A stretch of 15,260 nt of DNA from an uncultured Chitinophagaceae bacterium (lineage in GTDB: Bacteria > Bacteroidota > Bacteroidia > Chitinophagales > Chitinophagaceae), in assembly GCA_937958995.1 (NCBI GenBank), contig CALGAP010000001.1, positions 1 to 15,260 on the forward strand, in the 5' to 3' direction. A model generated the notes under the pieces. It was not told where the DNA came from. It did not search any database and was given only the letters and a program-made list of their open reading frames with translations. Below, in pieces: positions 7,397 to 15,072 of this stretch. Every line of letters begins with the position of its first letter. Positions within the stretch are counted from its first letter, which is position 1. The translations under genes and the position numbers were made by a program.

Positions 7397-7933
7397 ATGA
7401 TTTTATCGGATAAGCGCATACTGGAAGAGATCAGTAAAGGAACCATCAAAATTGAACCATACAATAGGGAATGCCTGGGCAGCAATTCGTACGACGTGCA
7501 CCTGGGTCCCTGGCTCGCCACCTATCGCGAGCATATACTCGACGCTAAAAAACACAACCAGATAGAGTATTTCGAAATACCCGACGAAGGTTTTGTTTTA
7601 TATCCCCATATATTCTATCTCGGCGTAACGCTCGAATACACCGAGACCCATGCGCACGTGCCCTTCCTGGAAGGCAAATCTTCCACCGGGCGACTGGGAA
7701 TAGACATACATGCCACCGCGGGCAAAGGCGATGTGGGTTTCTGCGGCAACTGGACTTTGGAGATTTCCGTAAAACAACCCGTTAAAGTGTATAAAGGAAT
7801 GCCGGTGGGGCAACTGATCTATTTCCCTGTAGATGGCGAAATTGAGATCAAATACAACCAGAAAAAAGACGCCAAGTACAGCGGTCAGCCCAACAAACCC
7901 ATCGAAAGCATGATGTGGAAGAACAAATTCTAA
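7397..7933 (+). CDS. dcd: dCTP deaminase
   Basis: A 178-residue cytoplasmic enzyme of the dCTP deaminase/dUTPase trimeric fold. It deaminates dCTP to dUTP and ammonia, feeding thymidylate synthesis. It begins with the family N-terminus MILSDKRI. Other visible marks are SNSYDVHLG (29-37), the nucleotide-site segment GKSSTGRLG (93-101) with S95, S96 and R99, and NWTLEISV (118-125), where E122 aligns with the catalytic glutamate (Glu138 of the E. coli enzyme). The C-terminal DAKYSGQ segment matches the lid that closes over the substrate. Family members with a bifunctional dCTP-to-dUMP activity exist, and I cannot exclude that here. The start is the first ATG of the frame, before the canonical N-terminus. 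Its last four bases overlap the end of the convergent DUF3810 gene. Confidence 0.95.
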   Translation: MILSDKRILEEISKGTIKIEPYNRECLGSNSYDVHLGPWLATYREHILDAKKHNQIEYFEIPDEGFVLYPHIFYLGVTLEYTETHAHVPFLEGKSSTGRLGIDIHATAGKGDVGFCGNWTLEISVKQPVKVYKGMPVGQLIYFPVDGEIEIKYNQKKDAKYSGQPNKPIESMMWKNKF

Positions 7934-9009
7934 AGCGGCTCCCCGCGCAGGCTTTGCCTGTATGCCATAATCAGGGCTATCACTTCGCTGTACGACATTT
8001 TCCCCGAAGGCTGTTCATTGGCTTTCAGGTACTGTCCATATAATTTATCGACCACCCGTTCCACTGGATTGCGGTGCTTCCGCACAAACTCGCGCAGCAG
8101 TTGAAAATCTTCTCTTACTCCCGGGCCCAGGGTCGAATCCAGCTTTTTTACCGCCATAGAATCCATGCGGTACAAGTACGTCCGCGAATAAGCATACACA
8201 TCGAAATACACTGAATAGCGAAACGCAGGATCTTGCGACGCGCGTGCGGCCAGGAAGCCTGCAAAATTGGCTTCATTTTCCTTGGCATACCCCAGCTGGT
8301 GACCAATTTCATGACAGGTAGTAAATGGCTGTACAAATACCGGCACAGTGGTATTCACCTGCGATTCGCCGGTAAAGGGATTGTAATAACCCGTGTATCC
8401 GAGATAATTTCCCAGGTAACTAAAAAGCGAAGGTTTTACAGACCGAAACGAATAGTTGAAAAAAGAATATCGTTTCGACAGCGTATCGTACGATCTGTCT
8501 GCACGGGCAAACAATTCACGTTTTCGTTGCAAAGCATCCCGTTCATTCTTCGCCAAAGAATCGAGCGCATTGAGTCGCTGCGCCACTTCCGACATCATTT
8601 GGTACAAAGCTTCGGGTTCGTATTTGGCAGGACGTAGTTCCAATTGCTTTGTTATGCCCAGGCGATTATAATTGAGTCCCCACAGCAAATTAAAACTAAC
8701 ATATACCGAAAGCAGCACAAACGCGGTGAGCGCAAGTGTATTTTTCCAATATTGGCGATTGGTCTTGCGCTGTATTACCAGTCGCACCATGCGGTATAAT
8801 CTCACCAACAATACAATCACCACCGCGGCATAAAGTATATCGCCTACACTAAAGGGAATCCAGCCAAACAAAATTCTCTGTGCCACGGAAATAAAGGGGT
8901 AAATGCCGTTGGAATAGTAACGCTCCACCGCAGCAGGAAACAGCGAGAACACCTTGATAGCGATGGCCAGGCTGATGAGTGTATACCAGGCTGTTTTTTT
9001 GCGCCACAT
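7930..9009 (-). CDS. DUF3810 membrane protein with an HEIGH zinc-peptidase motif
   Basis: A 359-residue protein typical of Bacteroidota. Three or four membrane segments lie in the first 110 residues (about 8-25, 36-53, 56-72 and 91-110), followed by a large soluble region. Within it, QPFTTCHEIGHQLGYAKENE (227-246) holds H233, E234 and H237 of an HExxH zinc site, and E244 or E246 a few residues on could be the third ligand, as in gluzincin peptidases. The conserved lead-in SLFSYLGNYLGYTGYYNPFTGE (194-215) and NEANFAGF (245-252) suggest a real active site. The sequence thus points to a membrane-anchored metallopeptidase; substrate and activity are unknown to me. Which side the soluble domain faces is not settled by eye. 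It converges with dcd (4-bp overlap) and diverges from the carboxylase gene. Confidence 0.9.
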   Translation of the reverse strand: MWRKKTAWYTLISLAIAIKVFSLFPAAVERYYSNGIYPFISVAQRILFGWIPFSVGDILYAAVVIVLLVRLYRMVRLVIQRKTNRQYWKNTLALTAFVLLSVYVSFNLLWGLNYNRLGITKQLELRPAKYEPEALYQMMSEVAQRLNALDSLAKNERDALQRKRELFARADRSYDTLSKRYSFFNYSFRSVKPSLFSYLGNYLGYTGYYNPFTGESQVNTTVPVFVQPFTTCHEIGHQLGYAKENEANFAGFLAARASQDPAFRYSVYFDVYAYSRTYLYRMDSMAVKKLDSTLGPGVREDFQLLREFVRKHRNPVERVVDKLYGQYLKANEQPSGKMSYSEVIALIMAYRQSLRGEPL

Positions 9010-9074
9010 ATATTTTAAAAATAGGAAAATTAGGCAAGTTCAGTCGTTAAGCTATTTGAAATGTTCGGCTCGCC

Positions 9075-9106
9075 TCGTTAACTTGTGTACTTGTAAACAT
9101 GTCAAC
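9075..9106. repeat. Four tandem degenerate octamers, consensus TTGTnAAC
   Basis: TCGTTAAC (9075-9082), TTGTGTAC (9083-9090), TTGTAAAC (9091-9098) and ATGTCAAC (9099-9106) follow one another without a gap. All share xxGTxxAC, and three share GTxAAC. The array ends nine bases before the carboxylase ATG, in the divergent region with the DUF3810 gene. It may be a regulator binding array, or a degenerate simple repeat spread by slippage. Confidence 0.45.
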
Positions 9107-9115
9107 CGGAAAATT

Positions 9116-10744
9116 ATGGACCTTGAATTCAACAAGAACGAGGATGTGATGAAACTGGCCTTATCGCAAATGCGCAAGCGTTTTGAACAGATCAGGTTGG
9201 GAGGCGGTAAGAAGGCGATCGAGAAGCAAAGAGAAAAAAACAAATGGACGGCCCGCGAGCGCATCGACTATTTGCTGGACGAAGGCAAGCCCTTTATCGA
9301 GATAGGCGCTTTTGCGGGATATGATATGTACAAGGAACAAGGCGGTTGTCCGGCAGGCGGTACCGTTACCGGTATCGGGTACGTCAGCGGCAGGCAATGC
9401 GTAATAGTGGCCAATGACCAGACCGTAAAGGCGGGCGCCTGGTTTCCGATCACCGGCAAGAAAAACCTGCGCATGCAGGAGATTGCGATGGAAAATCGTT
9501 TGCCCATCATTTACCTGGTTGACAGTGCAGGCGTATTTCTTCCCATGCAGGATGAAATTTTTCCCGATAAAGAACATTTCGGCCGCATCTTCCGCAACAA
9601 TGCGCGCATGAGCGCGATGGGCATCACACAAATTGCCGCGGTGATGGGCCCCTGCGTGGCCGGCGGCGCTTACCTGCCCATTATGAGCGATGAAACGCTG
9701 ATGGTGGAAGGCAATGGCTCGATATTTCTCGCGGGTCCTTACCTGGTGAAAGCAGCCATTGGTGAAAACATAGACGTGGAAACCCTGGGCGGCGCGGTTA
9801 CGCATAACAGTATCAGCGGCATTGCCGATTATAAGTTCGCGACCGAGAAAGAATGCCTCGACCAGGTAAAGAAAATTGTTTCAAAACTCGGTCATACCCA
9901 ACAAGCCGGGTTCGACCGCATTGCTCCAAAACCACCCAGGAAAAATCCGGCAGAACTATATGGCATCATGCCCGCCGATGCTACGAGGCCCTACGATATG
10001 CTGGAAATTATCGAGCGTATTGTAGATGACTCATCATTTGAGCAGTTTAAGCAGGATTATGGAAAAACCATTCTCTGCGGCTATGCACGCATAGATGGAT
10101 GGGCCGTAGGTATTGTAGCTAACCAGCGCACGATCGTAAAAAACTATAAAGGTGAGCTGCAAATGGGCGGTGTGATTTATAACGACAGCGCCGACAAAGC
10201 CGCGCGCTTCATTATGAACTGCAACCAGAAAAAAATTCCGCTGGTATTTCTGCAAGACGTGACCGGTTTCATGGTGGGTTCGCGCAGTGAGCACGCGGGC
10301 ATTATAAAAGATGGCGCCAAAATGGTGAATGCGGTTGCCAATTCAGTCGTCCCAAAGATCACCATAGTGATCGGTAATAGTTATGGCGCGGGCAACTACG
10401 CCATGTGCGGTAAAGCTTACGACCCGCGATTCATCTACGCCTGGCCCAGCGCCCGCATTGCCGTGATGGGCGGCGAGCAGGCGGCTAAAACACTTTTGCA
10501 GATACAAGTGAGCGCCATGAAAGCAAAAGGCAAAGAAGTGACGCCGCAGGAAGAGCAGCAATTGCTCAATGAAATCAAAGGCCGCTACGAAGAACAGACC
10601 ACGCCTTACTATGCAGCCGCGCGATTGTGGGTGGACGCCATTATTGACCCCATCGAAACCAGAACAGTGATTGCCGAAGGCATTGCCGCCGCCAATAATA
10701 ACCCTGATATTCCGCCATTCAGTACCGGGGTTATCCAGGTTTAA
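9116..10744 (+). CDS. Acyl-CoA carboxylase beta (carboxyltransferase) subunit, methylcrotonyl-CoA carboxylase type
   Basis: A 542-residue biotin-dependent carboxyltransferase subunit. In such complexes it transfers CO2 from carboxybiotin to an acyl-CoA in the cytoplasm. Both crotonase-fold halves are complete. The N-half has YLVDSAGVFLPMQDE (133-147), HFGRIFRNNARMSAMGI (154-170) and the oxyanion segment GPCVAGGAYLP (178-188). The C-half has the oxyanion segment GNSYGAGNYAM (420-430), then AWPSARIAVMGGEQAA. The FLPMQ and HFGRIF features are closer to methylcrotonyl-CoA (leucine breakdown) than to propionyl- or acetyl-CoA carboxylases; substrate is still an inference. The frame stays open upstream to 8954, but that part overlaps the DUF3810 gene; ATG 9116 gives the family N-terminus. 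No biotin carboxylase or biotin carrier gene is adjacent. rnhA follows after 43 bp on the same strand. Confidence 0.93.
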   Translation: MDLEFNKNEDVMKLALSQMRKRFEQIRLGGGKKAIEKQREKNKWTARERIDYLLDEGKPFIEIGAFAGYDMYKEQGGCPAGGTVTGIGYVSGRQCVIVANDQTVKAGAWFPITGKKNLRMQEIAMENRLPIIYLVDSAGVFLPMQDEIFPDKEHFGRIFRNNARMSAMGITQIAAVMGPCVAGGAYLPIMSDETLMVEGNGSIFLAGPYLVKAAIGENIDVETLGGAVTHNSISGIADYKFATEKECLDQVKKIVSKLGHTQQAGFDRIAPKPPRKNPAELYGIMPADATRPYDMLEIIERIVDDSSFEQFKQDYGKTILCGYARIDGWAVGIVANQRTIVKNYKGELQMGGVIYNDSADKAARFIMNCNQKKIPLVFLQDVTGFMVGSRSEHAGIIKDGAKMVNAVANSVVPKITIVIGNSYGAGNYAMCGKAYDPRFIYAWPSARIAVMGGEQAAKTLLQIQVSAMKAKGKEVTPQEEQQLLNEIKGRYEEQTTPYYAAARLWVDAIIDPIETRTVIAEGIAAANNNPDIPPFSTGVIQV

Positions 10745-10787
10745 ATGCATATTGCACACCGAAAATTGATTGTTGATTATTTCACCA

Positions 10788-11279
10788 ATGAAAAGACTGA
10801 TCATTTATACCGACGGCGCTTCGCGCGGAAATCCCGGTCCAGGGGGTTATGGTGTAATTCTGCAGTGGGGTAAGCACTCCAAAGAATTATCCGCCGGTTA
10901 CAGGCGCACCACCAACAACCGCATGGAATTGATGGCCGTGATCGCCGCATTAGAGGCCCTCAACCGCGAAGGCCTCGACATCACCATTTACTCCGACAGC
11001 CAGTATGTGGTAAAGGCCGTAGAAGAAGGATGGTTAAGAAAATGGATTGCCACCGATTTTAAAGGAGGCAAAAAAAACAAAGACCTCTGGATGCGCTTTT
11101 ATAATCTTTCCAAAAAACACAATATCAAATTCCAGTGGGTGCGCGGTCATGCGGATAACCCGTACAATAATCGCTGCGACCAACTGGCCACCGCTGCGGC
11201 AGACGGAGATAATTTATTGGAAGATAAAGGATTTGTGGAGGGAAATGGAGGGAACGGGGGAGATTTGTTCGAAGTCTAA
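10788..11279 (+). CDS. rnhA: Ribonuclease HI
   Basis: A 163-residue cytoplasmic endonuclease that cuts the RNA strand of RNA-DNA hybrids. All four carboxylates of the DEDD site are visible: D9 in YTDGASRGNPGPGG, E47 in NNRMELMA, D70 in YSDSQYVV and D131 in NNRCDQLA. H121 is in VRGHAD. The basic handle segment (GWLRKWIATDFKGGKKNKDLW, from about residue 81) is present as in the E. coli enzyme, and length matches (155 there). The start at 10788 gives the canonical MKRLIIYTDG; a possible ATG at 10770 would add six residues with no family match. It lies 43 bp after the carboxylase gene and may share its transcript. A strong terminator follows. Confidence 0.96.
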   Translation: MKRLIIYTDGASRGNPGPGGYGVILQWGKHSKELSAGYRRTTNNRMELMAVIAALEALNREGLDITIYSDSQYVVKAVEEGWLRKWIATDFKGGKKNKDLWMRFYNLSKKHNIKFQWVRGHADNPYNNRCDQLATAAADGDNLLEDKGFVEGNGGNGGDLFEV

Positions 11280-11284
11280 AAAAG

Positions 11285-11322
11285 AAAATTCCAAAACGAC
11301 TTATCAGTCATTTTGGAATTTT
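11285..11322. terminator. Bidirectional Rho-independent terminator between rnhA and the DUF6580 gene
   Basis: AAAATTCCAAAA (11285-11296) is the exact reverse complement of TTTTGGAATTTT (11311-11322). After one mismatch, the stem continues as GACT (11298-11301) with AGTC (11306-11309) around a TATC loop. On the plus strand it ends in five T; on the minus strand it is followed by a T run interrupted once. It begins six bases after the rnhA stop, so it serves rnhA and can also end transcripts arriving from manA-DUF6580. Confidence 0.88.
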
Positions 11323-11396
11323 TATTTAAAGTTTTTCTGATTTATTGTTCCTACGGAACTTACCGGGTACCTGATGCCTGCTACTGGGGTTTTAGC

Positions 11397-11966
11397 TTAA
11401 ACAAGCCTGGGCTGCTTCTTCTCCACTCTCTTACCCACAAAATACCAGGTGCCGAACAACACTGTGCTGAATACGGCCGTTGCCATAAGGCTCATCTTGT
11501 AGAAGGGCAATGCTGCTACGTAGCAAGCCATCAATCCTTCCCAGGTCTTGGGATATTCAATCCACTGACCCACACCTGCCCAGGTAAGGAAGTTAGAAAC
11601 GATAAAGAAATAGGTGGGCGCAACCAGCGACATGATGAAAACATTGGCAACATTGATTTTCTTAATTAAGAAACCAAATACGGTTACGCTGGCAATCAGC
11701 AGGTAGTTGATCCACATGCCCTGGTAAAATCCGCTGTAGGGATTAAGACCGGCATAATAAAGACCAGTGTACAAAAGATCGGATACAAACATGGATAAAA
11801 CCGGCAGGAAGATGGCCAGTCTCTTATCTTTTATCACAGCGCCGGCAAACAATGCCAATGCCCATTGCGGTGCAAAACCCGGCTCGCGGCCCGGAATGGC
11901 ACGGTAAACAGCGGCAACAATAATCATTAATACAAGTGACCAGATGATGGACTTATTCTGTTTCAT
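11397..11966 (-). CDS. DUF6580 family integral membrane protein
   Basis: A 189-residue inner-membrane protein with about five or six hydrophobic segments (roughly 8-24, 34-58, 84-101, 106-128 and 148-177). Distinctive stretches are GREPGFAPQWALALFAGAVI (26-45), followed by PVLSMFVSDLLYTGLY (55-70). A conserved charged or polar residue next to a short cytoplasmic loop (IKDKR, 45-49) resembles the layout of the small S components of ECF vitamin transporters; this is only a resemblance in architecture. I recall DUF6580 being labelled a putative transport protein. It lies 36 bp downstream of manA on the same strand and could be co-transcribed, though a promoter-like box sits in the gap. Solute unknown. 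Confidence 0.8.
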   Translation of the reverse strand: MKQNKSIIWSLVLMIIVAAVYRAIPGREPGFAPQWALALFAGAVIKDKRLAIFLPVLSMFVSDLLYTGLYYAGLNPYSGFYQGMWINYLLIASVTVFGFLIKKINVANVFIMSLVAPTYFFIVSNFLTWAGVGQWIEYPKTWEGLMACYVAALPFYKMSLMATAVFSTVLFGTWYFVGKRVEKKQPRLV

Positions 11967-11983
11967 ATTCGATCGATATTCAG

Positions 11984-11991
11984 CAAAAATA
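11984..11991 (-). promoter_or_regulatory. Possible -7 box for the DUF6580 gene
   Basis: Read on the minus strand the sequence is TATTTTTG, an exact match to the Bacteroidota -7 consensus TAnnTTTG, 17 bases before the DUF6580 ATG. No clear TTTG -33 element is found at the expected distance. It would allow expression independent of manA. Confidence 0.35.
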
Positions 11992-12002
11992 GTCGAAAAA
12001 TT

Positions 12003-13220
12003 TTAATTGTCCAGGGGCACCGTTGCTTTGTAGATAACTGTGTCAGTATCTGTTTGCAGGGTGAAATGAGCCCCTGCAACAACCAGCATGCTTTCACCAG
12101 ATTTTAATGTCAGCGTAGCGGAACCATCGGTGGCTTGCACGGCGCCCTGGTACACGAAATATATTTCAGCAGTTGGCGTATCCAATTCCAGCGATTTTGT
12201 TTTATCCAACATTATTTCACGCAATTCAAAATCATCAGCGGGCGTTTTCAAAACCTTCTCCACCCCACCCTGCCCGGTGATAATTTTTGGTATGGTGGGT
12301 TCAAATTTTACATGCTTCATCAACTCAGGCACATCGATATGTTTTACTGTCAATCCCCCGCGCAATACATTATCACTATTTGCCATAATCTCCATATTCT
12401 GCCCTTCGAGGTAAGCATGCGGCAGATTGGCATCCTGGAATACGGCCTCGCCCGGGCGCAGGTCAACAAGGTTGAAGAAATACACCGAGAAAATACCGCG
12501 GTCGATGGCGCCGGGTTGTTTGAAGGTAAGTGCAGCCCGCGCCGCCCAGAAATCTTCCTGGTTTTTCTGCAGTTCGCCCTTTTCGTATAAGGGTATAATG
12601 CGGTCCAGTAAGGGTTGCAAGTGTTGATTCACGTGCTGCTGGTCCATTGTCATCACCGTTTTGTACAATCCTTCATAGCCTTCCTTTTCAAAAACGGGTA
12701 ACAGGAATTGCAGTTCGGGCGTGCTGTTCAGTATTTTCTTTAATGCCCCTTCTTCCTTAAATCCGTGCAGGAGCCAGAAATCGCCGAGCGCAAGCATGAG
12801 CTCGGGTTTATGGTTATCGTCTTTATAATTACGCTTAGGATCGTTGAGCGCAATGCCTTTTTTATTTTCCGCAGCAAATTCGGCCTCTGCATCATTTTTG
12901 TTGGGATGCACCTGAATGGAAAGCATGTCTTTTACATCGAGCACCTTTAACAAATAGGGCAATCTTCCAAAACGGTCATACACTGCTTCTCCTAAAACAG
13001 CTTTCGGGTCGGCGCTGATCAGTTCATTCAAGGGTTTGCGGCTGCCGTCGGGCAATACTACCAGTGAGGGCACGTTGTGGTGCGCGCCCATCCAGTATTC
13101 CGCAAATGGCTGATTGTTATCGTTGCTCATACCCAGAAGCGCAGGAATAAACCGGTTTCCACCCCAGGCATAATGTTGTACCTTTCCCTCGAGCTTGAAA
13201 ATTTTTGCAGTAAGCGACAT
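12003..13220 (-). CDS. manA: Mannose-6-phosphate isomerase, type I
   Basis: A 405-residue cytoplasmic zinc enzyme that interconverts mannose-6-phosphate and fructose-6-phosphate, linking glycolysis to GDP-mannose and surface polysaccharide synthesis. The N-terminus has the family signature VQHYAWGG (14-21). Zinc ligands are visible: Q103 and H105 in SIQVHPNK, E140 in HKPELM and H268 in NLPHAYLEG. The NSDNVLRGGLTVKHIDV segment (281-297) holds the catalytic R287. Length matches the family (about 390-420). The start is the ATG ending at 13220; the open frame continues to 13457, but that part would overlap yraN and has no family resemblance. DUF6580 follows on the same strand and yraN diverges from the 5' end. 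Confidence 0.95.
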   Translation of the reverse strand: MSLTAKIFKLEGKVQHYAWGGNRFIPALLGMSNDNNQPFAEYWMGAHHNVPSLVVLPDGSRKPLNELISADPKAVLGEAVYDRFGRLPYLLKVLDVKDMLSIQVHPNKNDAEAEFAAENKKGIALNDPKRNYKDDNHKPELMLALGDFWLLHGFKEEGALKKILNSTPELQFLLPVFEKEGYEGLYKTVMTMDQQHVNQHLQPLLDRIIPLYEKGELQKNQEDFWAARAALTFKQPGAIDRGIFSVYFFNLVDLRPGEAVFQDANLPHAYLEGQNMEIMANSDNVLRGGLTVKHIDVPELMKHVKFEPTIPKIITGQGGVEKVLKTPADDFELREIMLDKTKSLELDTPTAEIYFVYQGAVQATDGSATLTLKSGESMLVVAGAHFTLQTDTDTVIYKATVPLDN

Positions 13221-13265
13221 ACGATTCTCAATTGAACACGAATATCCGTGAAAATGGTTAATACC

Positions 13266-13625
13266 ATGAAGAACGCCAATATATATACCGGAAAAGAGGG
13301 AGAAGCCCTGGCCCTGCAGTACCTGCAACGCCATGACTATAACATTTTGCATTGCAACTGGCGATATTCCCGTTATGAAACAGACATCATCGCGGAGAAA
13401 GAGGGCAAAGTGCATTTTATAGAGGTCAAGACAAGACGCGGCAGCGCGTTTGGTCACCCGGAAGAAAGTATTTCTGCCAAAAAACTAAAACACATGCTTC
13501 GCTGTGCGGCGGCTTACCAGGCCAGGTACCCGGGCATCAGGCGCATACAGTTTGATGTATTGTCCATCAACCTGCAGCCCGAAGGTTCTCCTGCTTATTT
13601 TCTTATTGAAGATGTTTACCTGTAA
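13266..13625 (+). CDS. yraN: YraN/UPF0102 family putative nuclease
   Basis: A 119-residue protein of the UPF0102 family, which has a PD-(D/E)XK nuclease fold and unsettled function. Visible marks are GKEGEALALQYL (9-20) with E13, the YETDIIA strand with D40 (38 on), and VHFIEVKTRRG (49-59) with E53 and K55. These are the expected catalytic residues. The frame also offers a GTG at 13248 and an ATG at 13254. I chose the ATG at 13266 because homologues usually begin within about ten residues of the GxxGE motif. It starts 46 bp from the divergent manA start, and its last 23 bases overlap the end of the convergent Cys-cluster gene. Confidence 0.92.
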   Translation: MKNANIYTGKEGEALALQYLQRHDYNILHCNWRYSRYETDIIAEKEGKVHFIEVKTRRGSAFGHPEESISAKKLKHMLRCAAAYQARYPGIRRIQFDVLSINLQPEGSPAYFLIEDVYL

Positions 13626-14112
13626 CTTTTTGCATCAGCAGCTCTACCAGTCGGTAAGTAGCAGGACAGTACTCTACGTTTTGTTTAAACACGTGCATAT
13701 AATCCACCATCCGGCGTTTGGTATGATGCGGAAATCCGGCACAATCGCGCGGGCGCACTTCATAGATGCTGCATTTATTATCGGCCAGGTTCAGAAACTG
13801 GCAAGGCTGGCTCTTGTTCAGCCAATCACCCTGGCGATCTTTGTACAGCCATTTCTTGCGAAATGCTTCCGGTGTCATGCCCAGGTGAGCCGAAATGCGT
13901 TGAACATCTGCATTAGTAAAGGTGGGCGACATGGTCTTGCAACAGTTGGCGCAGGCCAGGCAGTCAGTCTCTCTCCAAACCGTGACATTAGCCTGTACAA
14001 CCATCGAGTCGAGTCCACGGGGCGGATTTTTTTCAATTCTCGAAAGAAAGCGCCTGAAGGCCGACCTGTTAGTGCGCATTAAACCTTTGTACGAGCGTAA
14101 CGTTTTAAGCAT
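13603..14112 (-). CDS. YkgJ family cysteine-cluster protein
   Basis: A 169-residue soluble protein of the YkgJ/CxxCxxCC family, which probably binds zinc or an iron-sulfur cluster; no reaction is established that I know of. The eight cysteines are C51, C54, C57, C58, C104, C114, C124 and C149, arranged as CLACANCC, then QPCQF, KCSIYEVRPRDCAGFP and EYCPATY, as in the family. A lysine/arginine-rich N-terminal segment (1-35) precedes them. The start at M1 matches my memory of Bacteroidota homologues with a similar basic lead; M12 is an alternative. It is divergent from xerD (50-bp gap) and overlaps yraN by 23 bases at its 3' end. Confidence 0.88.
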   Translation of the reverse strand: MLKTLRSYKGLMRTNRSAFRRFLSRIEKNPPRGLDSMVVQANVTVWRETDCLACANCCKTMSPTFTNADVQRISAHLGMTPEAFRKKWLYKDRQGDWLNKSQPCQFLNLADNKCSIYEVRPRDCAGFPHHTKRRMVDYMHVFKQNVEYCPATYRLVELLMQKVTGKHLQ

Positions 14113-14162
14113 ATTTTTGGAACAACGAATATAAAGTATAGTTTGTTTATAACACCAAGTTT

Positions 14163-15062
14163 ATGTGGGCTCCGCAAATTAAAAGTTATAAGGCATACCT
14201 TCAACTCGAGAAATCACTTTCTGACAATTCAGTGGAGGCATACCTGCGCGATGTGGAAAAGCTCACGCAATATGTTGAACAAACCGGCGCCAGGAAATCG
14301 CCCGCTGATGTAACACTGAAAGATTTGCAGCAGTTCCTGCGCTGGATCAGCGAACTGGGGATGACGCCCACCTCGCAGGCGAGGATCATATCGGGTATCC
14401 GCTCGTTTTATAAGTTCTGCGTTATCGAAAACCTGGTTCAGAAAGACCCCACCGCATTGCTGGAAGCACCCAAATTAAAAAGAGCGCTGCCCGATGTGCT
14501 AAGCGTAGAAGAAATAGAAAGTATCATCGCCGCCATAGATCTCAGCAAGCCTGAAGGCGGCCGCAACAAAGCCATTTTGGAAACTATGTATAGTTGCGGA
14601 TTGCGTGTATCGGAAGTGGTAAACCTGCGCATTTCACATATCTATCCCGATGTTGGCTTTATAAGGGTGATCGGCAAAGGTGATAAGGAAAGACTAGTGC
14701 CCATTGGTGAATCGGCCATAAAATACATCCGTATTTATAAAGACAATATCCGCGTGCATATACCGGTGAAGAAAGGCAATGAGGATATACTTTTCCTGAA
14801 CCGCCGGGGTTCGAAGCTGAGCCGGGTGATGATCTTTATGATCATTAAAGAGCTGGTACAAAAGGCAGGTATTAAAAAGAATATTTCACCGCATACATTC
14901 CGCCATTCCTTCGCTACCCACTTAGTTGAGGGTGGGGCCGATTTACGCGCCGTACAGGAAATGCTCGGACATGAAAGCATTACTACAACAGAAATTTACA
15001 CCCACCTGGATCGCGAATACCTGCGCGATACGCTGCAAAGATTTCATCCCGCTTTTAAGTAA
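14163..15062 (+). CDS. xerD: Tyrosine recombinase XerD
   Basis: A 299-residue site-specific recombinase. With XerC, or alone in lineages with one Xer, it resolves chromosome dimers at dif under FtsK control. The N-terminal SAM-like DNA-binding domain (about 1-100) begins with the typical YLQLEKSLSDNSVEAYLRD (12-30). The catalytic set is complete: R148 (SCGLRVSE), K172 (GKGDKERLVP), H244 and R247 (HTFRHSFATH), H270 (MLGHESITTT) and the nucleophile Y279 (EIYTHLD). These numbers coincide with E. coli XerD. The C-terminal tail (LRDTLQRFHP) is of the Xer type. Housekeeping length, and the absence of an excisionase, att repeats or phage genes, argue against a mobile-element integrase. Confidence 0.96.
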   Translation: MWAPQIKSYKAYLQLEKSLSDNSVEAYLRDVEKLTQYVEQTGARKSPADVTLKDLQQFLRWISELGMTPTSQARIISGIRSFYKFCVIENLVQKDPTALLEAPKLKRALPDVLSVEEIESIIAAIDLSKPEGGRNKAILETMYSCGLRVSEVVNLRISHIYPDVGFIRVIGKGDKERLVPIGESAIKYIRIYKDNIRVHIPVKKGNEDILFLNRRGSKLSRVMIFMIIKELVQKAGIKKNISPHTFRHSFATHLVEGGADLRAVQEMLGHESITTTEIYTHLDREYLRDTLQRFHPAFK

Positions 15063-15072
15063 CGTGCTTATG

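Noticed and set aside
8954..9115. Upstream extension of the carboxylase open frame
   Set aside because: It overlaps the DUF3810 5' end and the octamer array, and does not resemble the family N-terminus that begins at 9116.
9161..9805. Minus-strand open frame of 214 codons inside the carboxylase gene
   Set aside because: It is a shadow of a strongly conserved plus-strand enzyme, with no recognisable motif of its own.
11347..11359. Small hairpin GTTCC-TAC-GGAAC as a terminator for the DUF6580 gene
   Set aside because: The stem is only five base pairs with no T run on the minus strand. The strong bidirectional terminator at 11285-11322 already explains termination.
13221..13457. N-terminal extension of the manA frame
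   Set aside because: It runs antisense through yraN and precedes the typical type I isomerase N-terminus.
14163..15062. Possible phage or integrative-element integrase
   Set aside because: Catalytic residue positions match XerD exactly. No att repeats, excisionase or cargo genes are seen, and the tRNA-Leu gene is 14 kb away and not duplicated.
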